In this document: positions 51,579-60,806 of the stretch, in pieces
Layout of the letters: each line of letters starts with the position of its first letter
How positions within the stretch are numbered: position 1 is the stretch's first letter
From: Pseudorhodoplanes sp.
GTDB taxonomy: Bacteria > Pseudomonadota > Alphaproteobacteria > Rhizobiales > Xanthobacteraceae
Length of the DNA stretch: 64,000 nucleotides
NCBI GenBank assembly: GCA_032027085.1
Contig: JAVSMS010000001.1
Coordinates: 3,511,730-3,575,729 of the forward strand
Reading direction: 5' to 3'
Translations under genes and position numbers: made by a program
Notes under the pieces: generated by a model
What the model was told of the DNA's origin: nothing
What the model saw: the letters and a program-made list of their open reading frames with translations, nothing else
The model's database searches: none

Positions 51579-52984
51579 GCGGCGGCCTCGACAGGCGTTG
51601 CCTCGGCGTTCCACGCGCGCGACCGCGCCACGACATCGCCGATCACGAGCAGCGCCGGCCCCTCTCCCACCGCGCGGGCGAGCGCCGGAAGGTCACCGAG
51701 CCTGCCGAAGGCCGACCGCGCATCTGCGCGCGTCCCGCGCGCCAGCACCGCGGCGGGCGTGAAGGCGTCGCGGCCGGCTGCGATCAAGCCGTCGCGCACC
51801 GCTGTTGCGGCGGACAGGCCCATATAGACCACGACGGAGGTCTGCGGATCGCCCGACAGCGACCAGTCCACCGCGTCCGGCCCGTCCGCGGTATTCGCCG
51901 TGAGGAAAGACACGCGCGTCGCTTCGCCGCGGAATGTCAGGGGAATCCCCGCTTCCGCCGCGCAGCCCAACGCTGCGGTAATGCCGGGGACGACCACGAC
52001 AGCGATGTCCGCCTGCTGCAGATAGTCCTGCTCTTCGCCGCCGCGGCCGAAAATGAAGGGATCGCCGCCCTTGAGACGGACGACGCGATGTCCGGCTCTG
52101 GCCGCGTCGGCAAGCCGCCGGTTGATCTCGTCCTGGCCGATTCCCGGCTCGCCCTTGCGCTTCCCGACAAAGACCTTGTGCGCATCGCGGCGCGCGCGCG
52201 CGAGAATGTCGGCGCCGATCAGATCGTCGTAGAAAATGACATCTGCGGATTGCAGCGCCTGCAAGGCGCGCAGGGTGAGAAGATCCGGGTCGCCGGGCCC
52301 GGCGCCGACCAGATGCACAATGCCTTGCTTTGCGGTTTGCGATGCGCCGGCTTTGTCGATCTCATTCAGCAAGGCTGTTTCCGCTTCGCGCGTGCGGCCG
52401 GCCAGAAAGGCGGCGCCGATCGGCCCGTCGATCACGCGCTCCCAGAACAGGCGCAGTGACAATCCGCGATGACGCAGCGGCGCCAGCCGGTCGCGATAAC
52501 GTTGCATCAGGCCGGCGAAGTCGCCAAGCCGCGCGGGCAGGATCGATTCAATGCGCTCGCGCAGCCGTCGCGCCAGAACCGGCGAAGCGCCGCCGGTGCC
52601 GATCGCAACCACGACATCGCCGCGGTCGACGATGGCGGGAAAAATGAATGTCGACAGATCGGGGCGGTCGACGACATTGACCGGAATGTGGCTCGCCCGC
52701 GCCTGCGCGGCGATTGTCTCGTCGATCTCGCCGCCGGCGGCCGAGATCACGGCGAGAGCGCCTGCGATGTCGCCGGCCTCCGGCAGGCCGGCGCGACATT
52801 CAATTCGTCCGGCGTAATGGCTCGCCGCAAGCGGCGCCTCGCTTGCGTGCGCACCGGAGGAGAACCAGCGAACATTGGCTCCCGCCGCGCGGAGAAGCTG
52901 CAATTTGGCGATGGCCGGCGCGCCCGAACCAACCAGGATCACCTGTCCGGAAGACAGGTCCAAAAATACGGGCAGAAAGCGCAT
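51575..52984 (-). CDS. cysG: Siroheme synthase, multifunctional
   Basis: 469 residues. Residues 1-150 form the NAD-dependent precorrin-2 dehydrogenase/ferrochelatase (LPVFLDLSSGQVILVGSGAP). Residues about 215-460 form uroporphyrinogen-III C-methyltransferase (VHLVGAGPGDPDLLTLRALQ, VRLKGGDPFIFGRGGEE). Together they turn uroporphyrinogen III into siroheme, the cofactor of the reductase encoded downstream. First gene of the leftward cluster; a promoter lies in the 138 bp above. Confidence 0.95.
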   Translation of the reverse strand: MRFLPVFLDLSSGQVILVGSGAPAIAKLQLLRAAGANVRWFSSGAHASEAPLAASHYAGRIECRAGLPEAGDIAGALAVISAAGGEIDETIAAQARASHIPVNVVDRPDLSTFIFPAIVDRGDVVVAIGTGGASPVLARRLRERIESILPARLGDFAGLMQRYRDRLAPLRHRGLSLRLFWERVIDGPIGAAFLAGRTREAETALLNEIDKAGASQTAKQGIVHLVGAGPGDPDLLTLRALQALQSADVIFYDDLIGADILARARRDAHKVFVGKRKGEPGIGQDEINRRLADAARAGHRVVRLKGGDPFIFGRGGEEQDYLQQADIAVVVVPGITAALGCAAEAGIPLTFRGEATRVSFLTANTADGPDAVDWSLSGDPQTSVVVYMGLSAATAVRDGLIAAGRDAFTPAAVLARGTRADARSAFGRLGDLPALARAVGEGPALLVIGDVVARSRAWNAEATPVEAAA

Positions 52985-53009
52985 GGCAGAATCATCCGCT
53001 CCGAGAACA

Positions 53010-53056
53010 TTCTTCTCCGGAAGAAGGAATATCAGCGCTGTTGCAGAATGTTCTGC
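53010..53056. promoter_or_regulatory. Two palindromes in the cysG promoter region
   Basis: TTCTTC/GAAGAA with 4-nt spacer TCCG (53010-53025) and GCAGAA/TTCTGC with spacer TG (53043-53056) lie within 75 bp upstream of the cysG ATG. They look like regulator sites for sulfur assimilation control, but the regulator is unknown. Confidence 0.4.
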
Positions 53057-53122
53057 CGAATATATCAGCCCCGCTAGAACGAAACTGATTTAAGCAGAAA
53101 GGATTTTGGGGATTTATATTTT

Positions 53123-53935
53123 TCAGATGCGCGGTGCGGCGGATCGGCCGCCGATCGAATGCGGCAGGACAAAGGGAATGCCGGACGGCGGCACGCGGCC
53201 GACCGCCGTCGACACCTTGAACACACGCTCCAGCCATTCGTCGGTGATGGTCTCCGCCGCTCGTCCGTCGGCGGCGACGCGCCCGCGATCGAGCATCACG
53301 ATGCGGCTGGCAAACAGCGTCGCCAGGTTGAGATCGTGCAGAACGGCAATGACGGCCGTGCCCTTCGCGGCTCGTTCCCGCGCCAGCTTCAGCAGGTCGA
53401 GCTGATGGCGCAGATCAAGGCTTGCGGTCGGCTCGTCCAGCAGCAGGATGCCGGGTCCGTGCTCCGCCTCACCGTATGTCAATTGCAGGAGGATGCGCGC
53501 GAAATGCGCGCGCTGCTGCTCGCCGCCGGAGAGCGTGGTCATGATGCGGTGGCGACAGGCGCTAAGATCCACAGCGTGCAGCGCCTCTTCCACGCCGCGC
53601 GACACATCCGCCGTCTTGCGGTCGCCGGCGCCCATGCGCACGATTTCCTCGACCGTGAACGGAAATGTCAGCGTGATGCTTTGCGCCAGGACGACCCGAT
53701 GCGCCGCCAATTCGCGCGGATGAAACGCGCCGGTGGGCCGCCCCTTGATCAGGACCTCGCCGCGCTCCGGCACCAGCTCGCCGGACAATATCTTGAGCAA
53801 TGTCGACTTGCCGGCGCCGTTCGGCCCAACCAGGGCGACGGTCTCGCCGCTCTCGACCGACAGCGACACCTTGTCGAGCAGCGTCGCCGCGCCGGCCCGG
53901 AACAGAATGTCGGATGCGGACAGCATGGCGCTCAT
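53123..53935 (-). CDS. hmuV: Haemin ABC transporter ATP-binding protein
   Basis: 270 residues from the ATG at 53935, which overlaps the hmuU stop (ATGA). Walker A GPNGAGKST, signature LSGGEQQRAHFAR, Walker B GILLLDEPTASLD and the switch His in VLHDLNLAT are intact. It powers haem import across the inner membrane with HmuU and HmuT. Confidence 0.95.
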   Translation of the reverse strand: MSAMLSASDILFRAGAATLLDKVSLSVESGETVALVGPNGAGKSTLLKILSGELVPERGEVLIKGRPTGAFHPRELAAHRVVLAQSITLTFPFTVEEIVRMGAGDRKTADVSRGVEEALHAVDLSACRHRIMTTLSGGEQQRAHFARILLQLTYGEAEHGPGILLLDEPTASLDLRHQLDLLKLARERAAKGTAVIAVLHDLNLATLFASRIVMLDRGRVAADGRAAETITDEWLERVFKVSTAVGRVPPSGIPFVLPHSIGGRSAAPRI

Positions 53936-55011
53936 AGCGAAACCAGCGAGCGCTGCCGCAGCAGCAGATACAGAAAGAACGGCGAGCCGATCACCGCGGT
54001 GATGATCCCGATGGGAATCTCGGCGGGCGCCGCAAGAACGCGCGCCAGGCTGTCGGCGCCCATCATGAGGCTGGCGCCGAGCAGCATGGAGGCCGGCAGC
54101 AGCATGCGATGGCCGGGCCCGATGACGAGGCGCAGCAGATGCGGCACAACGATCCCGATGAAGCCGATGACACCGGACACCGAGACCGCCGCCCCGGTCA
54201 CCGCGGCAATCAGGACAATCGACAGGCGCTTCAGGCGTTCGACGGCAATGCCGGAATGGAACGCTTCCGATTCTCCCAGGGCCAGAAGATCGAGCCCGCG
54301 GCAGATGATCCATCCCGCCATGATGGACGCGATCAGGAACGGAAAGATCGTCGCGACCTTGCTCCAGGTCGCGCCGCCGAGCGAGCCCAGCATCCAGAAT
54401 GTGATGTCGCGCAGTTGACGGTCATCCGACAGGAAGACGAGGAGGCCAATGCCCGCATTGGCCAAAGCCGCGATGGCGAGGCCACCCAGCAGAAATATCG
54501 CAATCGAGGTGCGGTTATGGCGCGTGGCGATGCGGTAGAGGATCATTGTGGTGACAAGCGCACCGCAAAAGGCCGCGAAGGGCAGGATTTCAAACGGAAC
54601 AGAAGCGAGGTGGCCGACAACATATCTGTCGCCGACCACGATGGTGATGGCAGCCGCGAGCGCGGCTCCGCTCGATACGCCGACCAGCGCGGGATCGGCC
54701 AAGGGATTGCGGAAAAGTCCCTGCATCGTGGCGCCACCCGCCGCCAGCAGGGCGCCGACAATGCCGGCCAGGGCGATGCGCGGAAAGCGGATAGACCACA
54801 GGACGACCTCATCGCGTGCGATCGCCGCCGCGTCGCCGGTTCCCAGCCCGAATGCCGCCAGCAGCCGCGGCAATGGGATCCCGGCCGCGCCGATGGTCAT
54901 GGAGCCGACGGCGACCGCGATCAGCAGCACAACCAGAAACGCAAAGACAAGAGCCGGAGCGGGCCGATGCGCCCGCCCTGCCCGCGCATGTGCGTTCGCG
55001 ACGCTGGTCAT
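53932..55011 (-). CDS. hmuU: Haemin ABC transporter permease
   Basis: 359 residues from the ATG at 55011, overlapping the hmuT stop. About nine membrane helices of the FecCD family. The conserved RFPRIALAGIVGALLAAGGATMQGLFRNPLADPALVGVS-type region spans about residues 70-110, and GFIGIVVPHLLRLVIGPGHR holds the cytoplasmic coupling loop. Forms the channel for haem entering from HmuT. Confidence 0.95.
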   Translation of the reverse strand: MTSVANAHARAGRAHRPAPALVFAFLVVLLIAVAVGSMTIGAAGIPLPRLLAAFGLGTGDAAAIARDEVVLWSIRFPRIALAGIVGALLAAGGATMQGLFRNPLADPALVGVSSGAALAAAITIVVGDRYVVGHLASVPFEILPFAAFCGALVTTMILYRIATRHNRTSIAIFLLGGLAIAALANAGIGLLVFLSDDRQLRDITFWMLGSLGGATWSKVATIFPFLIASIMAGWIICRGLDLLALGESEAFHSGIAVERLKRLSIVLIAAVTGAAVSVSGVIGFIGIVVPHLLRLVIGPGHRMLLPASMLLGASLMMGADSLARVLAAPAEIPIGIITAVIGSPFFLYLLLRQRSLVSL

Positions 55012-55979
55012 TCGCGACAGGAGACGACGCCGGAATGATCTGCCGCGGGTTTTTCCGCAGCCAATGCCGGGTAAAGCGCATGTGCCAGATCGGTCGCGGC
55101 CTGCGCCGTGCGCGGACCAAATCCCAGAAGATAAAGCCCGTCCATCGAGATGTAGGATTTGCGTTCGGCGGCCGGCGTCAGCGCAAAAGCGGCGTGCTCG
55201 AAGACGTCCGACGGCGTCATCCTGAAATCGGCGCGCTCCATGCCGAGGATCGCCTCCGGCCCCGCCGCGACCACGGCTTCGTCGCTGATCACCTTGTAGC
55301 CTTCGAAGTCGGTGATGGCGTTCACGCCGCCCGCGAGCGTGATGATGCCGTCGGCCGCTGTGTTGCGCCCCGCCACCATGGGCTTGCCGTTTGTGAATGA
55401 GAGAATGAACATCACCCGGGCCGGCTTGCCGATGGTTTTCCGCAAGACGGCGAGACGCGACAGGTTCGCCTCGACGTCTTTGGCAAGACATTCGCCGCGT
55501 GCGGGAACGCCGGTGGCCGCAGCCAGCAGGCGGATGCGTTCGACAATTCCCTTGGCTGTGTAATGATCCGGCACGCGCACGAACGGAACCGCAGCCGATT
55601 CAAGAACCGCCACCGCCTCCTTCGGACCCGCGCCGTCATTGGCAAGCACGAGAGTCGGCCCGAGCCCGAGCACGCCTTCCGGCGACAATTGCCGCATATA
55701 GTCGACATTCGGCTTTTCCTTCAGCGCCCGCGGCGGAAAGATGCTGGAGGTATCGACGCCGATGATCCGATCCTCGAGGCCCATCGCGTAAAGGATTTCG
55801 GTGATGGCGCCGCCGATGGAAATGATGCGGCTTGCATTCTCGATTGTGATGTCGCGCCCCTGGGCGTCCTTCACCTGAACCGGCGCGGCGTCCGCAGTTG
55901 CAGATATGAAGAGCGCCGCCACCGCTCCGATCGCAGTCCGCAGACATGCGCTTTGCGCAATGTGGGTCCGCTGCGTCAT
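55008..55979 (-). CDS. hmuT: Periplasmic haemin-binding protein
   Basis: 323 residues with a signal peptide (AIGAVAALFISATADAA). The class III solute-binding fold is visible: ASRIISIGGAITEILYAMGL, IGVDTSSIFP, LGLGPTLVLANDGAGP. It carries haem from the outer-membrane receptor to HmuUV. The ATG overlaps the hemP stop by 4 nt. Confidence 0.94.
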   Translation of the reverse strand: MTQRTHIAQSACLRTAIGAVAALFISATADAAPVQVKDAQGRDITIENASRIISIGGAITEILYAMGLEDRIIGVDTSSIFPPRALKEKPNVDYMRQLSPEGVLGLGPTLVLANDGAGPKEAVAVLESAAVPFVRVPDHYTAKGIVERIRLLAAATGVPARGECLAKDVEANLSRLAVLRKTIGKPARVMFILSFTNGKPMVAGRNTAADGIITLAGGVNAITDFEGYKVISDEAVVAAGPEAILGMERADFRMTPSDVFEHAAFALTPAAERKSYISMDGLYLLGFGPRTAQAATDLAHALYPALAAEKPAADHSGVVSCRE

Positions 55980-56185
55980 TTTGTGAGGATCAGCTTGTTC
56001 TGCGCCGTCAACCGCAGGCGATAGACGTCGTCGCCGTGAGCAATCGTCACTTCGCGCGTCGCGACGAACAGATCACGGCTGTCTATGCGATGATCAACGA
56101 TTGCAACTTCGCGGCGCGAGTCAGGATTAGCCCCGATCCCGTTTCTGGTAATACCTCGATCATCTTGTCGCCCATCAGCATTCAT
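55976..56185 (-). CDS. hemP: HemP family protein
   Basis: 69 residues. The C-terminal HemP motif IDSRDLFVATREVTIAHGDD-VYRLRLTAQNKLILTK is complete; the N-terminal 30 residues are variable. HemP proteins are small and conserved in haem uptake operons; in some bacteria they help activate haem receptor expression. It is first in the hemP-hmuTUV operon, which faces away from the receptor gene. Confidence 0.9.
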   Translation of the reverse strand: MNADGRQDDRGITRNGIGANPDSRREVAIVDHRIDSRDLFVATREVTIAHGDDVYRLRLTAQNKLILTK

Positions 56186-56443
56186 GCGCGCTATTCTAAA
56201 GTATTTGTCAGTATATGATTGCCGATATTCTCACTTTAGAGAGCCTTCAAACTGATCATCTTGTAGTTTAGAGAGCTTATAAGCTGCCGTTACTCTTCTT
56301 GACTGAAGTATTACAATTGATTACCGAATTCAACACTTAGCAAATCCGGTCGAACCGGATGATGAGCCAGCAAGCGCCGTGTCCATCCACGGCAGCCCGC
56401 CAGCCGCCGGAAACACAAAAAACTTTGGGCACGGGGGCTCATC
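56186..56443. promoter_or_regulatory. Divergent control region of haem genes with ICE-like repeats
   Basis: AT-rich 258 bp between hemP and the receptor gene. The words TTTAGAGAGCCTTCAAA (56235-56251) and TTTAGAGAGCTTATAAG (56267-56283) are 32 bp apart, and a TTCTAAA half lies at 56194-56200. They resemble the iron control element bound by rhizobial Irr (TTTAGAA-N3-TTCTAAA), though imperfectly. Iron/haem-dependent control of both directions is expected. Confidence 0.6.
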
Positions 56444-58642
56444 ATGCGGAATGTCGGAGGCGCGCAAGCGCTGCTTTATGGAGTTTCGGTCGTCGCTTTG
56501 ATGTCGGTGTCGTCAGTCGCAAGCGCGCAAACGGTGCTCGATACGATCACGGTGCTGGCCACGAAGACGGAAGAGAATGTGTGGAACACGCTGGCGCCGA
56601 CCAGCTCAGTCCGACTGGAAGACATGAACCGGATCATGCCCACGACAGTGCGTGACGTCTTCTTCGGTGTTCCGGGCGTATCGTTTCAGGGACGACCGGA
56701 CGATCCGGGTGCCGCGATCAATATTCGCGGCTTGCAGGATTTTGGCCGCGTCGCTGTTGTTATCGACGGAGCCCGACAGAATTTCCAGCGCAGCGGACAC
56801 CACGCAGACGGTCAGTTCTATCTCGATCCTGAAATGCTGGCCGGTGTCGACGTGGTGCGCGGTCCAACCGCAAACATCTATGGCACCGGCGCGATCGGCG
56901 GTGTTGCGTCCTTCCGCACCAAGGATGTCGAGGACGTCCTCAGGCCAGGTGAACGTTGGGGCGTGCTCACGCGTGGCATGATCGGCTCAAACACCTATCA
57001 GGGCATGGGTTCGGCGTTCGCCGCTGCACGGCCGAATCAGAATGTCGATTTCATCGCCGGCGGCGTCTATCGCGACAATGCCGATTATAAGGACGGCTCC
57101 GGCAATACCGTCTTGAACAGCGCAAACGAAATGGCGTCAGGTCTCGCCAAGTTGACGGTTCGCCCGGCAGACGGTCACGAGGTCAAATTTACCGGCCTGA
57201 CATCACAAACAAAATTTGAGAGCGGGACGCCGACGACTGTCAGCCCTCCCCCTGCAGGTACAAGAGGTTCTGTTTTCAGCAGCCTGGTGGAAAACAATAT
57301 CGCGACGGCGCGCTGGCGCTATCATCGTCCCGAAGATCGCGTGTTCGATTTTGATGCCAACGTCTATTGGACAACAACAGAACTTGATCAGACCAAGGTT
57401 GATGGAACGAACAGTGCCAATTTCGGTCGGCTCGGCTCCACCAGAAACTTCAAGCTTGAAACCATCGGCAGCGATGCTCACAACACCTCGCGATTCGAGA
57501 CCGGCCCGTTCCGCCACGCATTGACGTTCGGCGGCGACGTATTTACCGACAAGGTTGAAACAAACGACGTCACCGGAACCGGCGACCTTTTTACCCCGGC
57601 GGGCGAACGCACGGTCGGCGGCGGCTTTGCGCAGTTGAAGACGAATTATTCGTCTTGGCTCGAAGTGATTTCCGCGCTTCGCTACGACACCTATGAAATG
57701 TCCGGTGGCCCCAATAGCGCGTCGAGCGAGGGCGATCGCATTTCTCCAAAAATTACTGTCGGCTTGACGCCGGTTCAGTGGCTGACCCTCTATGGCAGCT
57801 ATGCTGAAGGTTATCGCGCTCCGGCCCTGACGGAGGCGTTTGTTCTGGGGCAACATCCGTTCGCAGGACCGGGCTCCGATTTCCTGTTCCTGCAGAATAC
57901 TGCCCTGCGCGCTGAGGTTGGAAAGAACAAGGAAATCGGCGTTAACTTACGCTTCGATAATCTCTGGGCACCTGCCGATGCGTTGCGCCTGAAAGCCAGC
58001 ATCTTCAGAAATGACGTTGAGGACTTCATCGAACAAACAACTGTCCTCAACCAGCAGACGGGCGCTAATGGCCAGTTCTGCAATAATCCGCCTCTAGCGC
58101 CGATTTTCCCAAGTGGTAATTGCATCCAGTATCAGAACATCCCGCACGCGCGCATCGACGGCTTCGAGCTGGAAAGCAAGTATGACGCGGGAGCGTGGTT
58201 CCTGAATACGAGCTATACCAAGCTCAATGGCAAGAACGAAGATATTGGCGTGCCGCTTCTGAAGATCCCCGCCGACACCTTCACCGCGATGCTTGGTTTC
58301 CGGTTCCTGGATCGCAAGCTGACAACTGCGATCGGCCTGTTGAGCGTTGCCGCAAAAGACCCGAACGATATTCCAGGGGGCCCGGCAGATCCCAGCCTGC
58401 CGCCCGTTGCAGGCTACAACATCGTAAATCTGTATCTGGCCTACCAGTTCAACGAGGATGTGGCGTTCAATGCCGCGGTCGAAAATTTGTTCGACACCCA
58501 TTATGAACGTTATATGGACGTCACGACCAAGGACAATTCTACCATCGCTTCCCCCAGTCCTGGCCTCACCTTCAAAGGCGCACTCAAGATTCGCTTCGGA
58601 GAACGTTTTACAAAGGCGGATGACCAAAACAAGCGTCCATAA
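56444..58642 (+). CDS. hmuR: TonB-dependent haem/haemoglobin receptor
   Basis: 732 residues. A signal peptide of about 28 residues ends at SSVASAQT. The TonB box region (DTITVLATKTEENVWN), the plug (FGVPGVSFQGRPDDPGAAIN, VDVVRGPTANIYGTGAIGGV) and a 22-strand barrel ending in an aromatic-rich strand follow. In the barrel, YGSYAEGYRAPALTEAF is the typical FRAP-like motif, followed by an NxxL-type region of haemoglobin receptors. It binds haem proteins at the surface and passes haem to HmuT. Confidence 0.92.
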   Translation: MRNVGGAQALLYGVSVVALMSVSSVASAQTVLDTITVLATKTEENVWNTLAPTSSVRLEDMNRIMPTTVRDVFFGVPGVSFQGRPDDPGAAINIRGLQDFGRVAVVIDGARQNFQRSGHHADGQFYLDPEMLAGVDVVRGPTANIYGTGAIGGVASFRTKDVEDVLRPGERWGVLTRGMIGSNTYQGMGSAFAAARPNQNVDFIAGGVYRDNADYKDGSGNTVLNSANEMASGLAKLTVRPADGHEVKFTGLTSQTKFESGTPTTVSPPPAGTRGSVFSSLVENNIATARWRYHRPEDRVFDFDANVYWTTTELDQTKVDGTNSANFGRLGSTRNFKLETIGSDAHNTSRFETGPFRHALTFGGDVFTDKVETNDVTGTGDLFTPAGERTVGGGFAQLKTNYSSWLEVISALRYDTYEMSGGPNSASSEGDRISPKITVGLTPVQWLTLYGSYAEGYRAPALTEAFVLGQHPFAGPGSDFLFLQNTALRAEVGKNKEIGVNLRFDNLWAPADALRLKASIFRNDVEDFIEQTTVLNQQTGANGQFCNNPPLAPIFPSGNCIQYQNIPHARIDGFELESKYDAGAWFLNTSYTKLNGKNEDIGVPLLKIPADTFTAMLGFRFLDRKLTTAIGLLSVAAKDPNDIPGGPADPSLPPVAGYNIVNLYLAYQFNEDVAFNAAVENLFDTHYERYMDVTTKDNSTIASPSPGLTFKGALKIRFGERFTKADDQNKRP

Positions 58643-59705
58643 GTCCCGCGGTCCTTCACCATCCGCGGATAACGGCACGCACCGCGCCGATGACCTCCTC
58701 GGCACGGTCGTGCCTCTGCGCGCGCGCGAGATGCCGGCGACCTCCGAAAAAAATGATCTCAGCAATGTCATTCCCTTTCACCCGCGCCTCCGCGCGGCGG
58801 AAAACGACAACAGCGGCAAGCCGGCGCCGGCTGTGGTCTGCGATCAGAGCACGCGGCCCTGCCCGTTTTTCTCCGGCTTTGACTGGCGCAGGCAATGGCT
58901 GCTGCTGCTCATCGGATCGGTCGCCGCCCATGCCAGCGTATTTGCCTGGTTCCTTAAGGAGCCGCCGCCGAAAGCCAGCATCGGACTTGAAGTGATTTCG
59001 GTGGAAATGGTTCTCGGCGCGCAGAACGAGGCCGGCACGGCACAGACACCGGGCGAGACGTCGGTTGAAAGCGCCTATTCCCCCGACCTTGGCAAGCCTG
59101 ACGATACAAAGACCGAACTGACCGACCAACCCATCAAGGAAGTCAAGCAAGAGACAAAGCCCGAGGTCCAGGAGGAACCGAAGCCGGCTGTTCAGGAGGA
59201 AACCAAGCCGCAGATGCAGGCGGCCGCGCCGCCGGAGCCGCAACCCGAGCCGGAGCTGGCAGTCGATCCGGAGCCGAACAAGGAGCCACCTGTTGAAGCC
59301 GTCAAGGAGGTTCCGATGCCGGTGGCCAAGCCGGTCCAGGAAAAAGGCAAGGCCAAACGCCAGCGCATCGCCGCTCCCTCGCAGCACAGCGCTGCCGCCA
59401 ACAGCATCGGCCGCGGCCGCTCCGATGCCGACGCGAATTACCGCGGCATGGTCATTGCCCACCTCAGCCGGCACAAGAAATTTCCCGCAGAGGCGCGCAA
59501 TCGCGGCGACACCGGTGTTGCATCGGTGACTTTCAGCATCAGTGGCAGCGGCGCCGTGACGTCGGTGCGTCTTGCGCGCAGCTCCGGCAGTTCAATCCTG
59601 GATCACGAAGCACAGGCCATGGTCCGCCGTGCGTCGCCCTTTCCGCCGCCGCCCTCGGGACAGAGCATGTCCTTCACCGCGCCCGTCAATTTCAATCTGC
59701 GATAA
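58620..59705 (+). CDS. tonB: Energy transducer TonB, haem-system copy
   Basis: 361 residues from the ATG at 58620, which overlaps the receptor end by 23 nt. An unusually long 90-residue cytoplasmic part precedes the membrane helix at about 93-112 (WLLLLIGSVAAHASVFAWFL). A Pro/Glu/Lys-rich periplasm-spanning linker follows, then a C-terminal TonB domain (YRGMVIAHLSRHKKFPAEAR, GVASVTFSISGSGAVTSVRL). It transmits proton-motive energy from ExbBD to the receptor. No exbBD lies in this window. Confidence 0.93.
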   Translation: MTKTSVHKSRGPSPSADNGTHRADDLLGTVVPLRAREMPATSEKNDLSNVIPFHPRLRAAENDNSGKPAPAVVCDQSTRPCPFFSGFDWRRQWLLLLIGSVAAHASVFAWFLKEPPPKASIGLEVISVEMVLGAQNEAGTAQTPGETSVESAYSPDLGKPDDTKTELTDQPIKEVKQETKPEVQEEPKPAVQEETKPQMQAAAPPEPQPEPELAVDPEPNKEPPVEAVKEVPMPVAKPVQEKGKAKRQRIAAPSQHSAAANSIGRGRSDADANYRGMVIAHLSRHKKFPAEARNRGDTGVASVTFSISGSGAVTSVRLARSSGSSILDHEAQAMVRRASPFPPPPSGQSMSFTAPVNFNLR

Positions 59706-59900
59706 GGAAAGGTCGCAAGTGTGTGATTCAGACGTTCGCTTCATCCTCGCGGCGTGTCTGCGAAGCGAACTTCAGTACCAAACCACACCAGTAAACATAA
59801 CGAGTGTTCCGCGAATCCAAAGTTCGCAAGATGGGCTACACGATCAAGCGAACTTCGGATTTGGGACCCTCGCCAAATCCAGCAGCACAGGGAGATTGCA

Positions 59901-60236
59901 ATGTTCATCGCGATGAATCGTTTCAAGGTGAAGAAGGGCTCGGAAGAAGCCTTCGAGAAGGTCTGGGCCAGTCGCGACTCCTATCTTGATCGCATGCCGG
60001 GCTTTGTGGAATTTCATCTGCTGAAGGGGCCCGAAGCCGAGGATCACACGCTCTATTCCTCGCACACCACCTGGCAGAGCAAGGCCGCCTTCGAGGCCTG
60101 GACCAAGTCGGATGAGTTCCGCGCCGCGCATGCGCGCGCCGGCAACGACAGCAGCTCGGCACCGCTCTATCTGGAACATCCGAAATTTGAAGGCTTTGAA
60201 GTGCGCCAGACCCAGGCCCGCACCAAGGCGGCCTGA
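59901..60236 (+). CDS. Haem-degrading monooxygenase (IsdG/HmuQ-HmuD type)
   Basis: 111 residues from the ATG at 59901 with GGGAGA upstream. The IsdG catalytic triad is visible as Asn6 (AMNRF), Trp67 (AFEAWTKS) and His77 (FRAAHARAG), with FVEFHLLKG in the ferredoxin-like fold. Relatives in Bradyrhizobium open the porphyrin ring and release iron. It follows tonB after 195 bp and pairs with hutX downstream. Confidence 0.92.
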   Translation: MFIAMNRFKVKKGSEEAFEKVWASRDSYLDRMPGFVEFHLLKGPEAEDHTLYSSHTTWQSKAAFEAWTKSDEFRAAHARAGNDSSSAPLYLEHPKFEGFEVRQTQARTKAA

Positions 60237-60241
60237 AGCTG

Positions 60242-60739
60242 ATGTCAGCCCGACAGGATCTGGTTCGTCTTCTCGCCGAGGATCCCGGCGCAATTGTCGA
60301 AGACGTCGCAAAGGGCCAGAACGCCACTGCGCGCGACGTTGTCGAAGCCCTACCCGCGCAGATGCGCAAATTTGCGCCCGGCAGCGCCTTCATCGACGCC
60401 ATGCGGGATATCGCCGGCTGGGGGGATGTCACGCTGATCGTGCATACCGACGACGGCATCATGGAATTCGGCGGTCCGGTTCCCGCCGGCGAGGTTGGCC
60501 GCGGCTATTACAACGTGCCCGGCAGCAAGGGCTTTCACGGCCATCTGCGGCACGAGCGCTGCGCCGGTATTGCCTTTGTCGAGCGCCCCTTCATGGGCCG
60601 CCTGTCGGCGTCGGTGCTGTTTCTCAACACCGACGGCGGCATCATGTTCAAGGTGTTCGTCGGCCGGGACGAGAAGCGCGAACTGAAGGCGGATCAGCTC
60701 AAGCAATTCCGCCAGCTGGCGGACAGACTCTGCAATTGA
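60242..60739 (+). CDS. hutX: Haem utilisation carrier protein HutX
   Basis: 165 residues. Family regions include VTLIVHTDDGIMEFGGPVPA, GYYNVPGSKGFHGHLRHERC and VERPFMGRLSASVLFLNTDG. HutX-type proteins bind haem in the cytoplasm and hand it to the degrading enzyme. The start is 5 bp after the oxygenase stop, so the two are one unit. Confidence 0.92.
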   Translation: MSARQDLVRLLAEDPGAIVEDVAKGQNATARDVVEALPAQMRKFAPGSAFIDAMRDIAGWGDVTLIVHTDDGIMEFGGPVPAGEVGRGYYNVPGSKGFHGHLRHERCAGIAFVERPFMGRLSASVLFLNTDGGIMFKVFVGRDEKRELKADQLKQFRQLADRLCN

Positions 60740-60750
60740 ATTGATGTGTC

Positions 60751-60773
60751 ATGGCCGGGCTTGTCGCGGCCAT
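60751..60773. repeat. Palindromic intergenic repeat
   Basis: Arms ATGGCCG and CGGCCAT lie 12 bases after the hutX stop. Sequences of this form (ATGGCCGGGC...GGCCATCCACG) are scattered in intergenic DNA of this bacterial group. It may also end the hutX transcript, but it lacks a T-run. Confidence 0.55.
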
Positions 60774-60806
60774 CCACGTCTTTGCGTTGCTCAAGCAGCT
60801 TTGCAA

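Noticed and set aside
54109-55038. 309-codon frame antisense to hmuU
   Set aside because: Composition of Asp, Arg and Gln typical of the complement of membrane-protein codons. The permease reading is clearly the gene.
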